A DNA stretch of 64,000 nt from the NCBI RefSeq assembly GCF_000968375.1, contig NZ_CP009933.1, positions 2,046,001-2,110,000 on the forward strand, given 5' to 3'. Below are positions 26,465 to 34,942 of this stretch, one piece after another (the stretch's first letter is position 1; each line of letters starts with the position of its first letter). Under the pieces are notes generated by a model. The model worked only from the letters and a program-made list of their open reading frames with translations, ran no database searches and was not told where the DNA came from. A program made the position numbers and the translations under genes. This stretch comes from Clostridium scatologenes (GTDB taxonomy: Bacteria > Bacillota > Clostridia > Clostridiales > Clostridiaceae).

Positions 26465-28427
26465 TACGGGCAGGCCGGGCCGCTTGCGGTTTACGCCAAA
26501 AGGGCAGGCGGGAACTTCGGGCCAACTTGGCCCGAAGTCAGAAAAGCGAGCTATCCCGAAAAAGGAAACTGCCGGGGAAACACCGCCGCAAACCTCCGAC
26601 CCATCGGGAGCTTCGCCGCCTGTGGGTAATCGCTCTGACCCTGCCCCGCCTAATACGAAAAAACGAAAATTACAGTTTGATGAGGAAGTCACCCCGGACA
26701 CCACCATACCACCAAAATCCGTTGCCCCTGCCACTTCGGGCCAAGTTGGCCCGAAGTCGGGAAAGCTCCGACAGGACAGCAAGAAACCCCGCCCCTCGGA
26801 ACGTCTGCGGCATGACGGGGAGCCGCCGCCCGGTAATGAAAAAACGGACACCCCGCCGGACAGCAAGCGTATGGAGAAATCAAAGCTCCGTATGGAAAAA
26901 AGCGGCAATAAGCTGAATACCGCCCGTGAAAAGTTGGCGAATCAGAAGCCGCAGAAAAATCCCGGCCCAGTCAAAACCATCAGCCGTGCCGTCCAGTATC
27001 AGCCATGGCGGTATGTGCATGGAAAAATCCATGAAGTGGAGCATGAAAATATGGGAACGGAAGCCGCCCACAAAACGGAGCTTGCCGGGGAACACCTTAT
27101 CTGGGGCGGTACACGCTTTATCAATCACCGTATCAGAACCCGTCCCGCTCGGCAGGTTCGCAAGTGGGAAAGCAGACATATCAGCGCAAGAGCCGATTAC
27201 ACCTACCGCCAGCTTGTGCAGGAAAATCCGGGCTTGCAAAGCAATCCGGTTTCCCGGTTCTGGCAGAAGCAACAGCTAAAAAAGCAGTACCGAAAGCAGG
27301 CAAAGGAAGCGGTAAAGCAGGGCAAAAAAGCGGTGAGGTTCACAAAAAAAATTGCCCGAACGGTTGCGGCCTTTGTAAAGCGCAATCCCAAAATTCTATT
27401 GCTTGGGCTGGTGCTGTTCCTGCTGATTGTGGTTCTGCAATCCTGCATGGCGGGAATCACCACCATTGGCAACGGCCTGATTAGCGTTGTAGGCGGCACT
27501 TCCTACGGTTCGTCGGACAGCGATATTGAAGCTGTGGACGAAAGCTATACCGCACTGGAAAAGGATTTACGGGATCGGCTCTCCCGAATAGAAAGCGATT
27601 ATCCAGACTATGACGAGTACCGCTATTCCGTGGACGAAATCGGGCATGACCCCTTTGAGCTGGCTTCCTATCTGACCGCCAAATACGGCGGCTACACCCC
27701 GGCGCAGGTACAGACCGAACTGCAAGCCCTATTCGGGCAACAGTATATCCTGACCATCACGGAAACGGTGGAGGTACGCTACCGCACGGAAACCGATACT
27801 TGGACGGACGAAAACGGCGAAACCCATACCGACACCTACGAGGTTCCCTATGATTACTATATCCTCAATGTGTCTTTAAAAAATAAGTCATTGGGGGCTG
27901 TAGCTCTTACCAATCTCGACCCGGAGCAGTCGGAACGCTATGCCATTTACCAAAAGACCAAAGGCAACCGCCCTTATCTGTTTGAGGGCAATATTTACGC
28001 CCATGCCGGAGAATACACCGATTACGACATACCGCCACAAGCTCTGGCCGACCCGGAATTTGCCGCTCTGATTGCGGAAGCGGAGAAATATTTAGGCTAT
28101 CCCTATGTTTGGGGCGGTTCTTCTCCCTCCACTTCCTTTGATTGTTCGGGCTTTGTGTGCTGGGTCATCAATCAGTCTGGTGTGGGAAGCGTGGGGCGAA
28201 CGACCGCAACGGGGCTTTTCAATTTCTGTTCCCATATCCCACCGGGCGAAGCACAGCCCGGCGACCTGATTTTCTTTCAAGGCACCTACGACACTCCGGG
28301 CGCAAGCCATGTGGGAATTTACGTAGGAAATGGCATGATGATCCATTGCGGCTCTCCCATACAGTACGCTTCTATCAATACAAGCTACTGGCAAAGTCAC
28401 TTTTTAGGCTATGGGCGTTTGCCCTAA
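26457..28427 (+). CDS. Conjugation cell-wall hydrolase, NlpC/P60 family
   Basis: 656 residues. A Pro/Lys-rich N-terminal region of about 170 residues, a membrane helix at about 310-332 (NPKILLLGLVLFLLIVVLQS), a linker domain, and a C-terminal NlpC/P60 domain with catalytic Cys in TSFDCSGFVCW and His in ASHVGIYVGNG. It opens peptidoglycan for the transfer channel (VirB1-like function). Two palindrome copies lie inside the N-terminal coding part and are translated in frame as TSGQLGPKS and TSGQVGPKS. Confidence 0.88.
   Translation: MRDTGRPGRLRFTPKGQAGTSGQLGPKSEKRAIPKKETAGETPPQTSDPSGASPPVGNRSDPAPPNTKKRKLQFDEEVTPDTTIPPKSVAPATSGQVGPKSGKLRQDSKKPRPSERLRHDGEPPPGNEKTDTPPDSKRMEKSKLRMEKSGNKLNTAREKLANQKPQKNPGPVKTISRAVQYQPWRYVHGKIHEVEHENMGTEAAHKTELAGEHLIWGGTRFINHRIRTRPARQVRKWESRHISARADYTYRQLVQENPGLQSNPVSRFWQKQQLKKQYRKQAKEAVKQGKKAVRFTKKIARTVAAFVKRNPKILLLGLVLFLLIVVLQSCMAGITTIGNGLISVVGGTSYGSSDSDIEAVDESYTALEKDLRDRLSRIESDYPDYDEYRYSVDEIGHDPFELASYLTAKYGGYTPAQVQTELQALFGQQYILTITETVEVRYRTETDTWTDENGETHTDTYEVPYDYYILNVSLKNKSLGAVALTNLDPEQSERYAIYQKTKGNRPYLFEGNIYAHAGEYTDYDIPPQALADPEFAALIAEAEKYLGYPYVWGGSSPSTSFDCSGFVCWVINQSGVGSVGRTTATGLFNFCSHIPPGEAQPGDLIFFQGTYDTPGASHVGIYVGNGMMIHCGSPIQYASINTSYWQSHFLGYGRLP
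26514..26538. repeat. 25-bp palindrome, copy 9 (inside CDS)
   Basis: Perfect arms, central C, within the NlpC/P60 coding sequence; translated TSGQLGPKS. Confidence 0.95.
26733..26757. repeat. 25-bp palindrome, copy 10 (inside CDS)
   Basis: Perfect arms, central G, same gene and same reading frame as copy 9; translated TSGQVGPKS. Confidence 0.95.
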
Positions 28428-28448
28428 CGAAACATAGGAGGTAATTTT

Positions 28449-28718
28449 TTGAACGCGAAAATTGAACGTGTCAGCAAGGACATACAGAAAACAAAGGAAA
28501 AAATCAATGAGTTTCAAACAAAGCTGCGGGAGCTGGAAAAGCAGAAAATCGAGCTTGAAAATTTGGAAATTGTGGACGCGGTGCGCGGCATGGATATTTC
28601 CCTGACCGACCTTGCCGACCTGCTGAAAGTGGCAAAGACAGGCGGGGCTACTTCGGGCCAACTTAACCCGAAGTCCGCAGTACCCGCCCAAACTGAAAAG
28701 GAGGAAATCGAAGAATGA
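28449..28718 (+). CDS. DUF4315-family coiled-coil protein
   Basis: 89 residues starting at TTG 28449, with TAGGAGG upstream. The pattern NAKIERVSKDIQKTKEKINEFQTKLRELEKQKIELENLEIV is the DUF4315 coiled coil. A degenerate palindrome copy near the 3' end is translated TSGQLNPKS. The stop overlaps the next start (ATGA). Function unknown; a structural role in the channel is possible. Confidence 0.78.
   Translation: MNAKIERVSKDIQKTKEKINEFQTKLRELEKQKIELENLEIVDAVRGMDISLTDLADLLKVAKTGGATSGQLNPKSAVPAQTEKEEIEE
28650..28674. repeat. 25-bp palindrome, copy 11 (degenerate, inside CDS)
   Basis: First arm perfect; second arm reads TTAACCCGAAGT with two mismatches. In frame in the DUF4315 gene. Confidence 0.85.
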
Positions 28719-29380
28719 AGAAATTTCGTATGATGGCGGTGCTGTGCGCCGCTTTTTTAATGGTATTTTCCTTTAGCACTGTGGCCTATGCCAGCGGCGG
28801 TGAGGAAACCCCGGAAGTAACGGAAGCTCCGGCGACTTCTGAAACCAATCCCTTTACCCCAGCCGGAACGGGAACCGTAGTCAATACCGCCACGGACGAG
28901 GACAGCAAGCAATTCTACACCATCACCACCCCGGACGAAAATGTATTTTACCTCGTGATTGACCTTCAGCGGGAAATGGACAATGTGTATTTTCTGAATG
29001 CCGTGACGGAAAAAGACCTGCTGGCTCTTGCGGAAAAATCCGAGGATACCGTGGAAAATGAAACCGCCGCTATTTCTACTCCCGAACCGGAAAGCGGTTC
29101 TGAAACAGACATAAGCTCCGAAACTTCTTTAGAAACCTCTGCGGAATTGGAGCAAAAAAGCAATACTACCATGCTCCTGCTGGTGCTGGCGGTTGTAGTG
29201 ATTGGCGGCGGGGCCGGATATTACTTTAAGATTTATCGCCCGAAGCAGGAACAGGCCGCTTTGGCAGAGGACGAATTTGACGAATACGAAACCAACCCTT
29301 ACGACGAGCAGGAGGACGATACCCCTCCGTGGGAAGTGGATGGGGAGGATTCGGATACCGGGGAGGACGAGGACGCATGA
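28715..29380 (+). CDS. CD1107/DUF4366-type cell-surface protein
   Basis: 221 residues: signal peptide (about 1-27, ending VAYASGG), a conserved domain around FYTITTPDENVFYLVIDLQREMDNVYFLNAVTEKDLL, an acidic Ser/Glu linker, a membrane helix (about 148-170) and an acidic cytoplasmic tail. This is the CD1107 family of mobile elements; it probably sits at the surface of the donor and takes part in mating-channel function. Overlaps both neighbours by ATGA junctions. Confidence 0.8.
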   Translation: MKKFRMMAVLCAAFLMVFSFSTVAYASGGEETPEVTEAPATSETNPFTPAGTGTVVNTATDEDSKQFYTITTPDENVFYLVIDLQREMDNVYFLNAVTEKDLLALAEKSEDTVENETAAISTPEPESGSETDISSETSLETSAELEQKSNTTMLLLVLAVVVIGGGAGYYFKIYRPKQEQAALAEDEFDEYETNPYDEQEDDTPPWEVDGEDSDTGEDEDA

Positions 29381-29589
29381 ACTTTACTAACAGCCCCTAT
29401 GAAAAAATGATGAAAGAAAAGCCCCGTCCCTGTCGCCCGGTTCCACCGCGCAAGCCGCCGAAAGGCTCCCCTTGCCGGGATTGCAGTTATTGGAACGGCT
29501 CTGTCTGCGTGGGCGTTTGCTACCGGGATTTGATTTTGCCGCAAAGGGAGGGAACTTCGGGCCAACTTGGCCCGAAGTCAGACGTATGA
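29377..29589 (+). CDS. Small Cys-containing ICE protein
   Basis: 70 residues. The start at 29377 overlaps the preceding stop (ATGA). A CRDCSYWNGSVCVGVC stretch holds four closely spaced cysteines, suggesting metal binding. The last 20 codons contain a palindrome copy translated TSGQLGPKS, so the gene's 3' end may have been created or extended by the repeat. The stop overlaps the next start. Confidence 0.55.
   Translation: MNFTNSPYEKMMKEKPRPCRPVPPRKPPKGSPCRDCSYWNGSVCVGVCYRDLILPQREGTSGQLGPKSDV
29554..29578. repeat. 25-bp palindrome, copy 12 (inside CDS)
   Basis: Perfect arms, central C, 8 bases before the start of the next gene and inside the 3' end of the small Cys protein gene. Confidence 0.95.
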
Positions 29590-29963
29590 GTGCCGAACCC
29601 CGGGAACTGACCCGCCAGGAACACGCCGCAATCCGCAGGCTGGTAACAGGGATATGCGCCAACTATGACCCGGAATATGGCTGTCTGCCCCTTGATTACG
29701 GCGGCTGTTATATGATGGATAAATGCTGGACGGGCACATACTGCAAATATTTTCAAAAGGCCGTGCTTCCGCTTAACCCGGTGCTGGAAGCTGATTTAGC
29801 CGGAAACCCTACGGTGCTTTCCCGTAAGACCTGCCCGGTCTGCGGGGCGGCCTATCTTCCTGTTACCAGTCAGGCCTATTGCTCCGAAGCCTGCCGCCGG
29901 AAAGGAAAACGCGAAGCAGACCGCCGCCGCCAACAGCGGCACAGGCGCAAAAACAGGGGGTAA
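29586..29963 (+). CDS. Cysteine-rich VLP domain protein
   Basis: 125 residues. It shows the family pattern: ICANYDPEYGCLPLDYGGCYMMDKCWTGTYCKYF, the VLP-like PLNPVLEADL, and a zinc-ribbon-like CPVCGAAYLPVTSQAYCSEACRRKGKREADRRR with a very basic tail. Likely binds metal and nucleic acid. Coupled to the upstream gene by ATGA. Confidence 0.8.
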   Translation: MSAEPRELTRQEHAAIRRLVTGICANYDPEYGCLPLDYGGCYMMDKCWTGTYCKYFQKAVLPLNPVLEADLAGNPTVLSRKTCPVCGAAYLPVTSQAYCSEACRRKGKREADRRRQQRHRRKNRG

Positions 29964-30104
29964 GGTGTCACGAAGTTTGCCCCCAAAAGCCTTGATTTCC
30001 GGGGCTTTCCGGCGCCGGTTTCAAGGAAAAGGTATCTATGCTTCCTGCCCCCACTTTTTGCGGGTAACAGCATGACATTTCCATGTATGAGAACGGAGGG
30101 AAAA

Positions 30105-30692
30105 ATGAGCGATAACGTAAAAGGATATGAAATCAAACGGGCCATTGCCTTTGAGAATGACCGGGGTTTTGCTCTTGGGGAAAATCCGCAGGCGGTACAG
30201 CCCTTTGCCACATGGCAGTTTACCGAGGACGCAAGCGGCAGGCGCGATTATTATTGGGGGCACTATACCACCGATAAAGCCGCCGCCACAAGGGATTATG
30301 AGAACCGTGTTTCCGAATATCATCATGACTACCGCGTATCCGAAAAATCGGCTTATCGATATTATTCTACACAAAGGCCGGTGGATATTGGCACGTTCCC
30401 CAAAACGGAGAACGGCCCGTTATACCTTGTGAATTTTGATAAGCCGGAAAGTGTGGAACAGGGCCGCTTTCTGGCATGGGGCTATCTTGTGTATGACGCA
30501 CCTCTGACAGAAAAGCAGATTGGCGATTATGAGCTTCGGGCAGCTCCCGGCAATCCCGACAGAAAAGCTCCCATGCGGGAACCGGGAGAAAGTAAATCAA
30601 TTACCGCCCGGCTGGCAGAGGGAGCAAAACAGGCGGCACGGGACAATGCCGCCCGTCCTGCTCCCCAAAAAAGCGCAGAGAAAGACAGGTAA
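30105..30692 (+). CDS. ICE protein of unknown function with SpoVG-type tail
   Basis: 195 residues; start at 30105 follows ACGGAGGG. No family recognised. Many aromatic residues (DYYWGHYTTDKAAATRDYENRVSEYHHDYRVSEKSAYRYYS) in the middle. The C-terminal tail SITARLAEGAKQAARDNAARPAPQKSAEKDR closely copies the tail of the SpoVG-like protein at 22320. A palindrome follows the stop. Confidence 0.5.
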   Translation: MSDNVKGYEIKRAIAFENDRGFALGENPQAVQPFATWQFTEDASGRRDYYWGHYTTDKAAATRDYENRVSEYHHDYRVSEKSAYRYYSTQRPVDIGTFPKTENGPLYLVNFDKPESVEQGRFLAWGYLVYDAPLTEKQIGDYELRAAPGNPDRKAPMREPGESKSITARLAEGAKQAARDNAARPAPQKSAEKDR

Positions 30693-30694
30693 TC

Positions 30695-30719
30695 ACTTCG
30701 GGCCAACTTGGCCCGAAGT
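30695..30719. repeat. 25-bp palindrome, copy 13
   Basis: Perfect arms, central C; just after TAA of the preceding gene and before AAAAAGGAGG. It is the last copy before the SIR2-HerA cargo. Confidence 0.95.
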
Positions 30720-30743
30720 CACTAAAAAGGAGGTTTTTTGAGA

Positions 30744-30926
30744 ATGGAAAAGGATAACTATTTAAAAAATGCAGAGCTTTCGATCGAGCAGAATTACAAT
30801 ATGATTGATGGGATTCCAAATAATGCCCCTCTGCCTGTTCCGCAGACCATGCCGGAGGAAAGGCCGAAAGACCGGGTAAAGGAGCCGCCGGCAAAACACC
30901 GGAGCCGGGAACGGGAGGAACGGTGA
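30744..30926 (+). CDS. Short DUF4316-like protein
   Basis: 60 residues, ATG at 30744 after AAGGAGG. The start MEKDNYLKNAELSIEQNYNMIDGIPNN resembles the DUF4316 segment usually found at the end of YodL-domain proteins in related ICE; here it stands alone. Basic C-terminal tail. Overlaps mobC by 4 bases. Confidence 0.6.
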   Translation: MEKDNYLKNAELSIEQNYNMIDGIPNNAPLPVPQTMPEERPKDRVKEPPAKHRSREREER

Positions 30927-31270
30927 GTCGCCCCAAACGCAGGCGCGGCGTTCCCCTTTATGTTTGGGTGAGTGATGATGAATACGCTGCCATTCAGGAG
31001 CGTATGGCACAGGCCGGAACACAGAATTTAAGCGCCTATATCCGAAAAATGGCGCTCAATGGCTATGTGTTAAATATTGACATTTCCCCTGTCCGGGAGC
31101 TGGTTTCCCTGCAACGCAGATGTGCCAACAATCTGAATCAGGTTGCCATTCATGCCAACACCTACGGCATTTATCCGTCCGAAATTACCGCTCTGCAAAA
31201 AGATTATACCGAGCTATGGGGCCGGGTTTCAGAGGTACTCAAACAGCTTACGGCGATAGTGGAGCTATAA
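30923..31270 (+). CDS. mobC: MobC-family relaxosome accessory protein
   Basis: 115 residues starting at GTG 30923. A ribbon-helix-helix DNA-binding N-terminus (RGVPLYVWVSDDEYAAIQERMAQAG...SAYIRKMALNGYV) and a MobC core (LVSLQRRCANNLNQVAIHANTYGIYPSEITALQKDY). It helps the relaxase open the origin of transfer. In related elements it lies next to the relaxase gene; here 4 kb of SIR2-HerA DNA separates them. Confidence 0.87.
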   Translation: MSRPKRRRGVPLYVWVSDDEYAAIQERMAQAGTQNLSAYIRKMALNGYVLNIDISPVRELVSLQRRCANNLNQVAIHANTYGIYPSEITALQKDYTELWGRVSEVLKQLTAIVEL

Positions 31271-31271
31271 G

Positions 31272-31313
31272 AAAAGCGGGGAGCGTTGGCACATGCCGTC
31301 GCTCCCCGCTTTT
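31272..31313 (+). terminator. Strong terminator after mobC
   Basis: AAAAGCGGGGAGCG (31272-31285) pairs perfectly with CGCTCCCCGCTTTT (31300-31313). It closes the long rightward transfer operon and also stands at the 3' side of the leftward HerA gene. Confidence 0.9.
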
Positions 31314-31327
31314 ACTTTAGCAGGTAA

Positions 31328-33352
31328 TTAGCCTTGCCAAGTGTCAACAATTGGTTTCCAATCCAGGGAACGCTCTTCGGCATGTGTCCAAACTTTCCAA
31401 AAATCTGGAGTGTCCGATTTAGGCCGGTTTTGTGAAGGGATATCTTTAATATCTACCACAGTAGGAATTGAAACGGCAGAACCTAAAATAATAGCTTTTT
31501 TAGTTGGTAAAGCGGGGAGTTCTGATAAAATATTTCCCATATTATCTGGAACCATTCTCCTGACCATATCTTGATCACGATCATTTACGATTCTATGCAA
31601 GATAAAAGAATTACACTGTGATAAAACTGTCGGGGATAATTCGGAAGGACGCTGTGAAGAAACAACAAGTCCCAAACCAAATTTTCTACCTTCACGCGCT
31701 ATCTTCTCAAATACTTGTGTACATAGTTTTTCTGACGAATTATCATTATTGTCAGAATACTTTTTTATAAAGTTATGAGCCTCTTCCATAATTAATAGTG
31801 TTGGAAGTTCCTTTTCATAGTGTTTTCGGTATCTCTGCAATGCTTCAAAAATTAGCCTTGCAATGACCGAAACCATCAAATGGACTATGTTTGAAGGTAA
31901 TAGGGATAAATCAATAATACAAATTTTTGCCTTCTTTTCTTTTGATTCACCCAAGAATAAATTTACCCAGTCTAACAAAGTGATTTGTGGATTGTTTCCA
32001 ATGACGGGCGACAGTACAGAATTACGAAGAATACTCTTAATTCTTATAGTCATAAAATCAATATATTGTGCCACTTGGGTATCATTTGCAAGTGCAGCGA
32101 TATAGGGGGCAAGGTTTTCAATGGGGAATTCTATAGGATCATCTTCATTACATGTTAAGTTTTCGCTTGCTTTTCCAAAAGTACCAGAGATACCTATAGT
32201 ATTACTAAGAATTATTTGAACATCTTGCGCGGGGAAAATATTGTAGTACAAATTTCCGTTATATGTACCTTGATATTGTTGAATTGTAGTATCAGTAGTG
32301 TCACAAAAATTTATTAAATCTGTTTTATAATCGTTCGTTTCCTCAAGCTTTAGAACTTCGAGCCTTAGCGTTTCAACTCTAGCCTTAAGTTCTTTACCGA
32401 ATTTTGTCCTTTCATTAGATAAATGAGATTGAGAAACGATGGATTCACGCAGAAAACATTCCAATTTATAAATAAAAATTTTAATACGATCTCCAGTTAC
32501 AGTTTCTTTGCTGAATTTAGTACAATCTTGGTTTGCTGCTTTTAAATCTCTAAGAGCTTCACGCAATAAAGGCTTTTGTGTTTTATCACTTGCTTGAAAT
32601 ACACTAGCCCATTCAGAACTTGTCCACATCCATGCAGGAATCCGCAGTTGAGAAGAACTGGATTTATCCAAATCCTTTACAGTACAATGTGTTACATCAA
32701 CATTTAAATTATCAAATGAATGTTTATATTCTCCATTAGGGTCAAGGATAATAAATCGAGCATTTGGAGATTTTTGACCAGCTTTTTCACTTGATTCTAT
32801 TGACCACCTTATCAATCCAGAAACCGTACAGGATTTTCCACTTCCTGTGTTTCCGAGCACAGCAAGATGTCTCCCAAAAAGTTCATTAACAGAAATACGG
32901 ACATCCCTATTACCAGCTAATGGTGACGTTCCAATTGTGATGGATTCTTCATCATGGTTTTCAATGATAGTATCCATTTGCTCCGGGTCAGGAAGAAGAA
33001 TAGGGTCACCTACAGTAGGTAAGGTAAATGCTCCTCGTTCAAATTCAAGGCCATTTAATGTAGCTGTGATATGACCAAGTATATTTAACGAAATAATTCG
33101 CGCTCCCCGGGGAAGATTGACCTCACTATTTACATTTAAATGATTATATCCTATCCACGAAATCATGCCAACTAAGCACCCCGTTTCATTAGGGATGGTT
33201 AAAAAACTATTTATTCTTGGGAATAAAGATATATTACCCTCAGTAATGGAAACATTTGTTGGTGCAGTATCCAATAAGAAACCTTTAATTTCAGAAGGAG
33301 AAACCGAGTCTACTATTCCGATACATTTATCTGAATAATTATTAAAGTTCAT
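31328..33352 (-). CDS. herA: HerA-type ATPase of a SIR2-HerA defence system
   Basis: 674 residues. The start at 33352 is chosen because GGAGGTGG lies just upstream; a longer frame begins inside the SIR2 gene. An N-terminal HAS-barrel region is followed by Walker A GNTGSGKS (about 167-174), Walker B LLIMEEAHNF, and the late arginine region SSQRPSELSPTVLSQCNSFILHRIVND. HerA forms a hexameric DNA translocase; with SIR2 it forms an anti-phage complex in which SIR2 consumes NAD+. The start lies 11 bases inside the sir2 3' end. AT-richer than the conjugation genes, so recently added cargo. Confidence 0.88.
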   Translation of the reverse strand: MNFNNYSDKCIGIVDSVSPSEIKGFLLDTAPTNVSITEGNISLFPRINSFLTIPNETGCLVGMISWIGYNHLNVNSEVNLPRGARIISLNILGHITATLNGLEFERGAFTLPTVGDPILLPDPEQMDTIIENHDEESITIGTSPLAGNRDVRISVNELFGRHLAVLGNTGSGKSCTVSGLIRWSIESSEKAGQKSPNARFIILDPNGEYKHSFDNLNVDVTHCTVKDLDKSSSSQLRIPAWMWTSSEWASVFQASDKTQKPLLREALRDLKAANQDCTKFSKETVTGDRIKIFIYKLECFLRESIVSQSHLSNERTKFGKELKARVETLRLEVLKLEETNDYKTDLINFCDTTDTTIQQYQGTYNGNLYYNIFPAQDVQIILSNTIGISGTFGKASENLTCNEDDPIEFPIENLAPYIAALANDTQVAQYIDFMTIRIKSILRNSVLSPVIGNNPQITLLDWVNLFLGESKEKKAKICIIDLSLLPSNIVHLMVSVIARLIFEALQRYRKHYEKELPTLLIMEEAHNFIKKYSDNNDNSSEKLCTQVFEKIAREGRKFGLGLVVSSQRPSELSPTVLSQCNSFILHRIVNDRDQDMVRRMVPDNMGNILSELPALPTKKAIILGSAVSIPTVVDIKDIPSQNRPKSDTPDFWKVWTHAEERSLDWKPIVDTWQG

Positions 33353-34682
33353 TCTCCACCTCCGCACTAACCTCTGCTCTGTCCAAATATCCTTTACGAG
33401 CATCAACGAGTTTACTTGCCGATTCAGTTATCGTGTCAATAGCTGCTTTCGGTAAATAAAATTGTACCAAATTTTCAATACTACCAAACTCGCCACCACA
33501 GAGTAATGTTATTTGAGCAAGATTAATTTGTCTTAAAAATCCAACAAGACGTTCGTCTATTCCATAGGAAATAATGATTAAATGCGTAGAGGGAGTACTA
33601 AGCATTTCTTTTATGATTTTATTTATATGGGTATCACCAAATCCGTATCCATATGTCACCAATGTTGAATTTGGCCGACATATTGCACTGCTAAAATCAC
33701 GAAAGAGCTCCGAATATGGATATAAGGCTGTTTCAACTGATTTCATGGAATTAGGATAAATCATTAAATGGTCACGATAAGTTTTATCTTTGGGTAATTC
33801 AACTTTTTCAGCTCCGAATCGAAGGCAATCCTTATAAATTGCATTATCTTTATTAACCCAATCTACAGAGCCATGAATTTTACTATAACGAACAACACCT
33901 TCTGCATAGCGAAATTCATTTTTGGCATCTGGTGTCCGATAATAATAATCAATTGTAGCTGGACTTTCTTGAAAACGGGGAACAATTTTTCCCCAAAAGC
34001 GATCCAAAATTTTAATACCTGAATAATCACAAGCGAGTTCTATAAAACGATCATAATTGGTTGTAAAAATATGCGTTCGCTCTCTGGTTGCAGTCCTACT
34101 ACTGAAAGATGTAATAAATGACTTAAGTAAAAATAGTGCGAATTCTGCTTTAGCTGATTGGATAGTATCTGAAGATTCTAGTGCTGTCATAAAACTTTTT
34201 TCTGCTTCTAAAATACTATTACTAAAATCAGTAAGAACAATATCAATTTCAGCACCAAGCTTCTTTGCTGCTTTATCATTATTATCTATTTCGTAGCCAT
34301 GAAGCAAGGATAAAGCGGTTCGTATCTGATCTTCAATATTATAATTACCTCTTCCCATTTGCTTTGCGGCATTTTCAGCATAAGTGTTTATTTTAGTAGA
34401 AAAGTCCTCACCAAATTTTGCCTTTGCCATAGAAGATGACTTAACATCAGCAGAAGAACAGATTGCCATCGTAAGTCCAGTGCCGATTAACATAGATAAA
34501 TGTTCAGTTTGTAGTGCTGCACTAAGCCACGGTTCAATTCTCTTTCGATATTGTTCACGCATAGACTGTAAGTCTTTTTCCCCATTGAAATTATCAAATA
34601 CAGGGAATTCAATCTTACTGCTAATTTTTAAACAATTCTGGTTTTCGAGCATCGATTGATACAATGTTTCATCAATATTCAT
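33342..34682 (-). CDS. SIR2-domain NADase of a SIR2-HerA defence system
   Basis: 446 residues. The NAD-binding fold shows LIGTGLTMA (about 65-73), THIFTTNYDRF (Asn209, Asp211), the catalytic His270 in YSKIHGSVDWV, and a late VTYGYGFGDTHIN loop. These residues fit an active NAD+ hydrolase of the defence type rather than a protein deacetylase. An N-terminal helical part of about 55 residues precedes the domain. GAAGGAGAAG lies before the start. Translation is coupled to HerA. Infection would trigger NAD+ loss and abortive arrest. Confidence 0.9.
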   Translation of the reverse strand: MNIDETLYQSMLENQNCLKISSKIEFPVFDNFNGEKDLQSMREQYRKRIEPWLSAALQTEHLSMLIGTGLTMAICSSADVKSSSMAKAKFGEDFSTKINTYAENAAKQMGRGNYNIEDQIRTALSLLHGYEIDNNDKAAKKLGAEIDIVLTDFSNSILEAEKSFMTALESSDTIQSAKAEFALFLLKSFITSFSSRTATRERTHIFTTNYDRFIELACDYSGIKILDRFWGKIVPRFQESPATIDYYYRTPDAKNEFRYAEGVVRYSKIHGSVDWVNKDNAIYKDCLRFGAEKVELPKDKTYRDHLMIYPNSMKSVETALYPYSELFRDFSSAICRPNSTLVTYGYGFGDTHINKIIKEMLSTPSTHLIIISYGIDERLVGFLRQINLAQITLLCGGEFGSIENLVQFYLPKAAIDTITESASKLVDARKGYLDRAEVSAEVENEL

Positions 34683-34776
34683 AATTGTTCTTCTCCTTCG
34701 CCTTTATCCATCCTTTTCGTTGCAAAAGCAGCAATATGTACCAAATTTAAAAAATGGTAAAATTTATTTATATTTA

Positions 34777-34805
34777 ATTATACAGCATTTTCCTTACATA
34801 AACAA
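34777..34805 (-). promoter_or_regulatory. Promoter of the SIR2-HerA operon
   Basis: On the minus strand: -35 TTGTTT (34800-34805), 17-base spacer, -10 TATAAT (34777-34782), about 95 bases from the sir2 start. Palindrome copy 14 abuts its upstream side. Confidence 0.6.
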
Positions 34806-34809
34806 GCTG

Positions 34810-34834
34810 ACTTCGGGCCAACTTGGCCCGAAGT
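34810..34834. repeat. 25-bp palindrome, copy 14
   Basis: Perfect arms, central C, placed between the divergent promoters of the SIR2-HerA operon and the relaxase operon. Confidence 0.95.
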
Positions 34835-34855
34835 CCCGGGACAAGATCGGTGCGG

Positions 34856-34895
34856 CCTCGACAACATTGTTGCACCCTGCCCAAAATGGTAAAAT
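34856..34895 (+). promoter_or_regulatory. Relaxase-operon promoter with palindromic operator
   Basis: CCTCGACAACATTGTT (34856-34871) followed by -10 TAAAAT (34890-34895), 17 bases after TTGTTG. The palindrome CAACATTGTTG overlaps the -35. The same 16 bases and spacing stand before the recombinase gene. Confidence 0.65.
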
Positions 34896-34942
34896 ATAGG
34901 TAGGATACAACAAGAAAGCCACTCAATGAAAGGAGATTTTTT

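Noticed and set aside
26480..29590. Minus-strand open frames opposite NlpC/P60 and CD1107 genes
   Set aside because: Mirror frames of GC-rich genes; the palindrome itself keeps all frames open and lengthens such shadows.
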